The notes under the pieces were generated by a model. It was not told where the DNA came from, did no database searches, and was given only the letters and a program-made list of their open reading frames with translations. The translations under genes were made by a program, and so were the position numbers. Below, piece by piece: positions 56,057-58,865 of a DNA stretch of 58,865 nt; positions within the stretch are counted from its first letter, which is position 1; each line of letters begins with the position of its first letter. The stretch comes from Desulfobacteraceae bacterium UBA2174 (lineage in GTDB: Bacteria > Desulfobacterota > Desulfobacteria > Desulfobacterales > UBA2174): the NCBI GenBank assembly GCA_002327445.1, contig DCWA01000031.1, positions 22,726-81,590 of the forward strand, read 5' to 3'.

Positions 56057-57019
56057 ATGTTCAATAGACCAGATCTACAAGTATCGGCCGAAGCACTGAG
56101 GCTTTTGAAATCAAAGTTTCATTGCGCTGCCATCCAGTCGCCCAAAGGAAGAATGGTGAGGTATAAAAGGTTGCTGGTGACAGCGGATGATATGAGAGCT
56201 TTCGGATTGGCAGTAAATGATAGTTACTCGTGTGTTCCCACCTTGGTTGTGCCCGGGACAAGCATTCCTTTTGAAGAAACGCAGGAATATCTCGCATGGT
56301 TGATAGACCAAGGATATCCTGTTGCATATATTGAACATCCTATTGGAGGGCTTTTGGATACCGCAATCCATCCGAAGCTGGAACGCCCTCTTGTTCTTGA
56401 GCATTTTCTCGACTGCCTGCGAGATCAGGGGCCTGAAAAAATAAAAAAAGTGACCGGGCTTTTTCAGTCTTACGCCGCTTTTGATGTGATCCGGCTAATT
56501 GCGAAAGATCCCCAAAAATATAAAAATATCATGCCTGTCTTCTTTTTAGACAACCCAGCCGGTTTTAATGGCGATATTAATATTTTGGTGCATATTTTTC
56601 GATGGCAATTCATGCATTTGGGCAGCGGACTGATAAAACAGGTATTCAGCAAATTTTGGGGTGGAGCATATCCAATTCCAAGGGGGGATGCGGCAAGAGG
56701 CGATTACCGGAAGAGGGAGCTTCATGACCTCTGGGCGTGGTGGAAAAATACTTTGAAAAACCCTGTAAGGGGAGGAATTCGCGAACTTTGGGATATTTGC
56801 CATTATAGAGCTGAAGAGGATATGCAAAAAATTCAGAAGGCGGGGTATGAGGTCAGCGTTTTTAAACACAGCGGTGATAGAATTTTACCTCTTCTGGAAA
56901 CTTTAAAATATGCTCAAAAGATATTTGCCCAAAGGCTTTTCATACTTGACGGAGGGCATAACGATTTGTTTGTACAAGTAAAAAATAGAAAAGCAATTTC
57001 CGAGGCGATGTATATTTAA
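56057..57019 (+). CDS. Alpha/beta-hydrolase-like protein
   Basis: A 320-residue protein resembling an alpha/beta hydrolase. A candidate triad is Ser138 in GLFQSYAAFDVI, Asp274 in KHSGDRILP and His301 in LDGGHNDLF, in the right order and spacing. The nucleophile elbow is FQSYA and lacks the usual glycines, so this may be an acyltransferase or an inactive relative. It follows the ligase by 23 nt and shares its AT-rich composition. The two may act on the same acyl group. The stop lies 2 nt from the stop of the convergent transposase gene, so its natural C-terminus may have been altered by that insertion. Confidence 0.75.
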   Translation: MFNRPDLQVSAEALRLLKSKFHCAAIQSPKGRMVRYKRLLVTADDMRAFGLAVNDSYSCVPTLVVPGTSIPFEETQEYLAWLIDQGYPVAYIEHPIGGLLDTAIHPKLERPLVLEHFLDCLRDQGPEKIKKVTGLFQSYAAFDVIRLIAKDPQKYKNIMPVFFLDNPAGFNGDINILVHIFRWQFMHLGSGLIKQVFSKFWGGAYPIPRGDAARGDYRKRELHDLWAWWKNTLKNPVRGGIRELWDICHYRAEEDMQKIQKAGYEVSVFKHSGDRILPLLETLKYAQKIFAQRLFILDGGHNDLFVQVKNRKAISEAMYI

Positions 57020-57021
57020 AC

Positions 57022-58865
57022 CTATGGCCACACAATTCGGTTGGATTTTACCCCATCGGGTATGGCCGAGGCAAGTTGAGCGATTCGAATCGGCAGATCC
57101 GGCATTTTAGTCAGCGCTTTAAATCCCGGCAGAATGCGATCGGTTTCAATGCTCGGCTCAAGATCGTCGGCTGCGGCGGTTCTGTCCAGATCGGCAAACA
57201 GGGCTTCGAGACTCGGCCGGCCGTCGAGCAGGATCTGCATGTAGTGCGGGTTTGACAGGTTTTTGACCAGCGGGGTGTCGGCCAGCATGGTTTGCAGTGC
57301 GCGGTGCATGCGGTTGTCGCCGGTGCGTCGCCGATGGTCCCGGCGCAAAGAGCGAAAGAACTGTTCCAGGATGTTGTTGGTACGTTGGGGGTAAACGAGA
57401 GCCGGCCCTGAGGGGGTTTGCACCCGGATCGGCTCGGCAAACAGTTTGTCTTCATACTTGTCGATTTGCTCGGCCAGTTTGTTGCACAGTGGATCTTCGG
57501 CCAGCTTCGTTTCCGCATCAAGGCGACGACGGAAGCGGCCGACGGCATCGCGGATAGCGTCCATTTCAACTTGTCCGCCGTCGTCGTTGAGGCCGCCATG
57601 TCCGCCGGCATCGGCAATGCGCATCGCAGCGCGGAGTTGATCGAAGAGTTCGCAGCGCCGGCGCAACTCATCGACGCTCTTTTCCAAAACAGGATCGGCG
57701 GCCACTTGCAGCACCTTTCGGGCCAGGTGCAAAAACAGTCGGTTGCCGACCGGGTTATCGCCGGCAAGTGTTTGCAGCAACCGCGGCAGGCAATCGAGCA
57801 GGATCGAGACCCGTTCGGCCAAGGCCAACAGCGGCCGATCGAAGGGAAAGCCGTAGCCATCACCGCTGTTTTTGGCCTGCAAGCACCACAGCGCCAGGGC
57901 ATAGGTCGCCTGCGCGGTTGTCATGGGGGGACCGGCGGTGGTTTCGGCAGCGCCGGGATTCATCGCCCTGACGTCGGCCTGTTCGGCCAACACCTGCCGC
58001 GCTTGGCGGGCCAGTTCGCTGAGCCGGGTACTGAACGCATGCTGGCGCAGACAGCCGCGTAGCTGTCGATAGGCCGGTTCGAGAAGGTCTTTGCCCGCGT
58101 CGCGCAGAAAATGAAAATGGCAGATGAAGTCTTTGGCGCCGGCAAACACGGCTGTCACCGCTTTGCAGATACCGGTGCCCATGTCGTGGACGCAGGCGAT
58201 CGGATCGCCGTAGTCGGTTTTGATCTTTTCCAGAAAAGGGACAATCCGGTCGGCATGCTCGGTGGGCACCTTGACGTTGGCCAGCACCAGAGAGCTCAGA
58301 GCGTCGATGCCGGACATCAACGCAGGCGCATCGTCTTGATGCAGGCCGTCGATGTGCAGGATATAGCCGCCGTTTACGGCCATGGCCTCTCGGATGCGCG
58401 GTGTGGCCCGGCGGTGGGCCAGTGCCAGGTAAAGGATGAACTTGCGGCCGAGTTTGCCGATCTGAGAATCCGACAACTGCACATCGCGCGCCAGCAACTC
58501 GGCGCGTACCCGGCCGACACTGTGGCAGTCCTGAAACAAACGCCGCCCGACAAAGACCATCACGTCCCAAGCGGTGTTGCATCGATGCGCCACCCACTGG
58601 CGCAGCGCCGGATCCTGCTCGACACGGCCGCAACGGTCGCATTCGAGCACGATCCGGCGCGCCTGAAAGACGCCGGCAAGACTGATCACGCGCTTGGTTT
58701 GTGTCTTTTGCACCTTCAGGGTCCCGCCGCAGGGGCAAAGCTGATTCGATGGTCGAAAATCGACCACCGGCGGCTGCGGGAACAACGCCGACGGGCGCAC
58801 CTCCCGGTGCAACTGCTCGTTTAGCCGGATCAAAACGCCGATGGCAGCCCCGGCGGCGTTTTTTT
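57022..58865 (-). CDS. Large transposase with zinc ribbon, 5' end beyond window
   Basis: At least 614 residues. The frame is open to the window edge (KNAAGAAIGVLIRLNEQLHR), and the only in-window start near it is a TTG at 58833, so the 5' end is probably missing. A zinc ribbon lies near the start (CPCGG, then CDRCG). A DDE-like core follows: YILHIDGLHQDDAP, CVHDMGTGICKAVTAVFAGA, KDFICHFHFLRDAGKDLLE and RTNNILEQFFRSLRRDHRRR. This resembles MULE-type transposases, but I cannot name the IS family. It is GC-rich, unlike the AT-rich genes it adjoins. Confidence 0.8.
   Translation of the reverse strand, partial: KNAAGAAIGVLIRLNEQLHREVRPSALFPQPPVVDFRPSNQLCPCGGTLKVQKTQTKRVISLAGVFQARRIVLECDRCGRVEQDPALRQWVAHRCNTAWDVMVFVGRRLFQDCHSVGRVRAELLARDVQLSDSQIGKLGRKFILYLALAHRRATPRIREAMAVNGGYILHIDGLHQDDAPALMSGIDALSSLVLANVKVPTEHADRIVPFLEKIKTDYGDPIACVHDMGTGICKAVTAVFAGAKDFICHFHFLRDAGKDLLEPAYRQLRGCLRQHAFSTRLSELARQARQVLAEQADVRAMNPGAAETTAGPPMTTAQATYALALWCLQAKNSGDGYGFPFDRPLLALAERVSILLDCLPRLLQTLAGDNPVGNRLFLHLARKVLQVAADPVLEKSVDELRRRCELFDQLRAAMRIADAGGHGGLNDDGGQVEMDAIRDAVGRFRRRLDAETKLAEDPLCNKLAEQIDKYEDKLFAEPIRVQTPSGPALVYPQRTNNILEQFFRSLRRDHRRRTGDNRMHRALQTMLADTPLVKNLSNPHYMQILLDGRPSLEALFADLDRTAAADDLEPSIETDRILPGFKALTKMPDLPIRIAQLASAIPDGVKSNRIVWP

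Overview
The window looks like the chromosome of a GC-rich, strictly Gram-negative anaerobe, most likely a member of the Desulfobacterota (former Deltaproteobacteria, Desulfobacteria-like). The grounds are the siroheme-dependent heme genes ahbC-hemB-ahbD, a long pyrophosphate-type phosphofructokinase, the order mfd-surA-rodZ-like-recO-GHMP kinase-glyQ-glyS, and outer-membrane and periplasmic proteins (TolC-like, RND, SurA). No dissimilatory sulfate-reduction gene lies in the window, so that lifestyle is inference only.

Layout: (1) 1-1217, the 3' part of a 23S rRNA gene, the 5S gene and a strong terminator. (2) 1309-4169, a histidine kinase / sigma54 response regulator pair. (3) 4223-4436, a degenerate array of 26-28 bp repeats, then two small hypothetical genes and tRNA-Thr(CGT). 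(4) 5408-12359, minus strand, a tightly packed five-gene run: ParA ATPase, ribbon-helix-helix-like protein, RND adaptor, RND pump, TolC-like channel. (5) 12504-26550, plus strand, housekeeping: mfd, surA, rodZ-like, recO, GHMP kinase, glyQS, a small conserved protein, a nucleoside phosphorylase, a divergent NAD-dependent DNA ligase and acylphosphatase. (6) 26590-31211, minus strand, smc-ftsY. (7) 31364-34086, a polar amino acid ABC transporter, divergent from the PPi-phosphofructokinase. (8) 36456-42317, minus strand, a ClpX-like AAA+ protein followed by ahbC, hemB, ahbD and a CBS/ACT protein. (9) 42638-49936, mixed genes: ABM monooxygenase, tRNA-Arg(CCG), folC, rpsU, a YhdH-type oxidoreductase, a short pyrophosphatase, a DUF47 protein, a GMP reductase-like enzyme and a tandem CDP-alcohol phosphatidyltransferase.

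(10) From about 50450 to 57020 the base composition falls sharply (my estimate by eye is about 35-43% GC, against more than 60% elsewhere). This accessory segment carries the AT-rich half of a methyltransferase, an acyl-adenylate ligase and an alpha/beta-hydrolase-like protein. It also holds an IS1380-type element that is itself split by an IS4-type element with a 10 bp target duplication. Another large transposase gene bounds it on the right and runs off the window edge.

The most unusual systems are the ParA/RHH pair translationally coupled to a tripartite efflux pump and the ClpX-like unfoldase heading the alternative heme operon, apparently from a leaderless promoter. All functions are read from sequence motifs. 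No database search was run.
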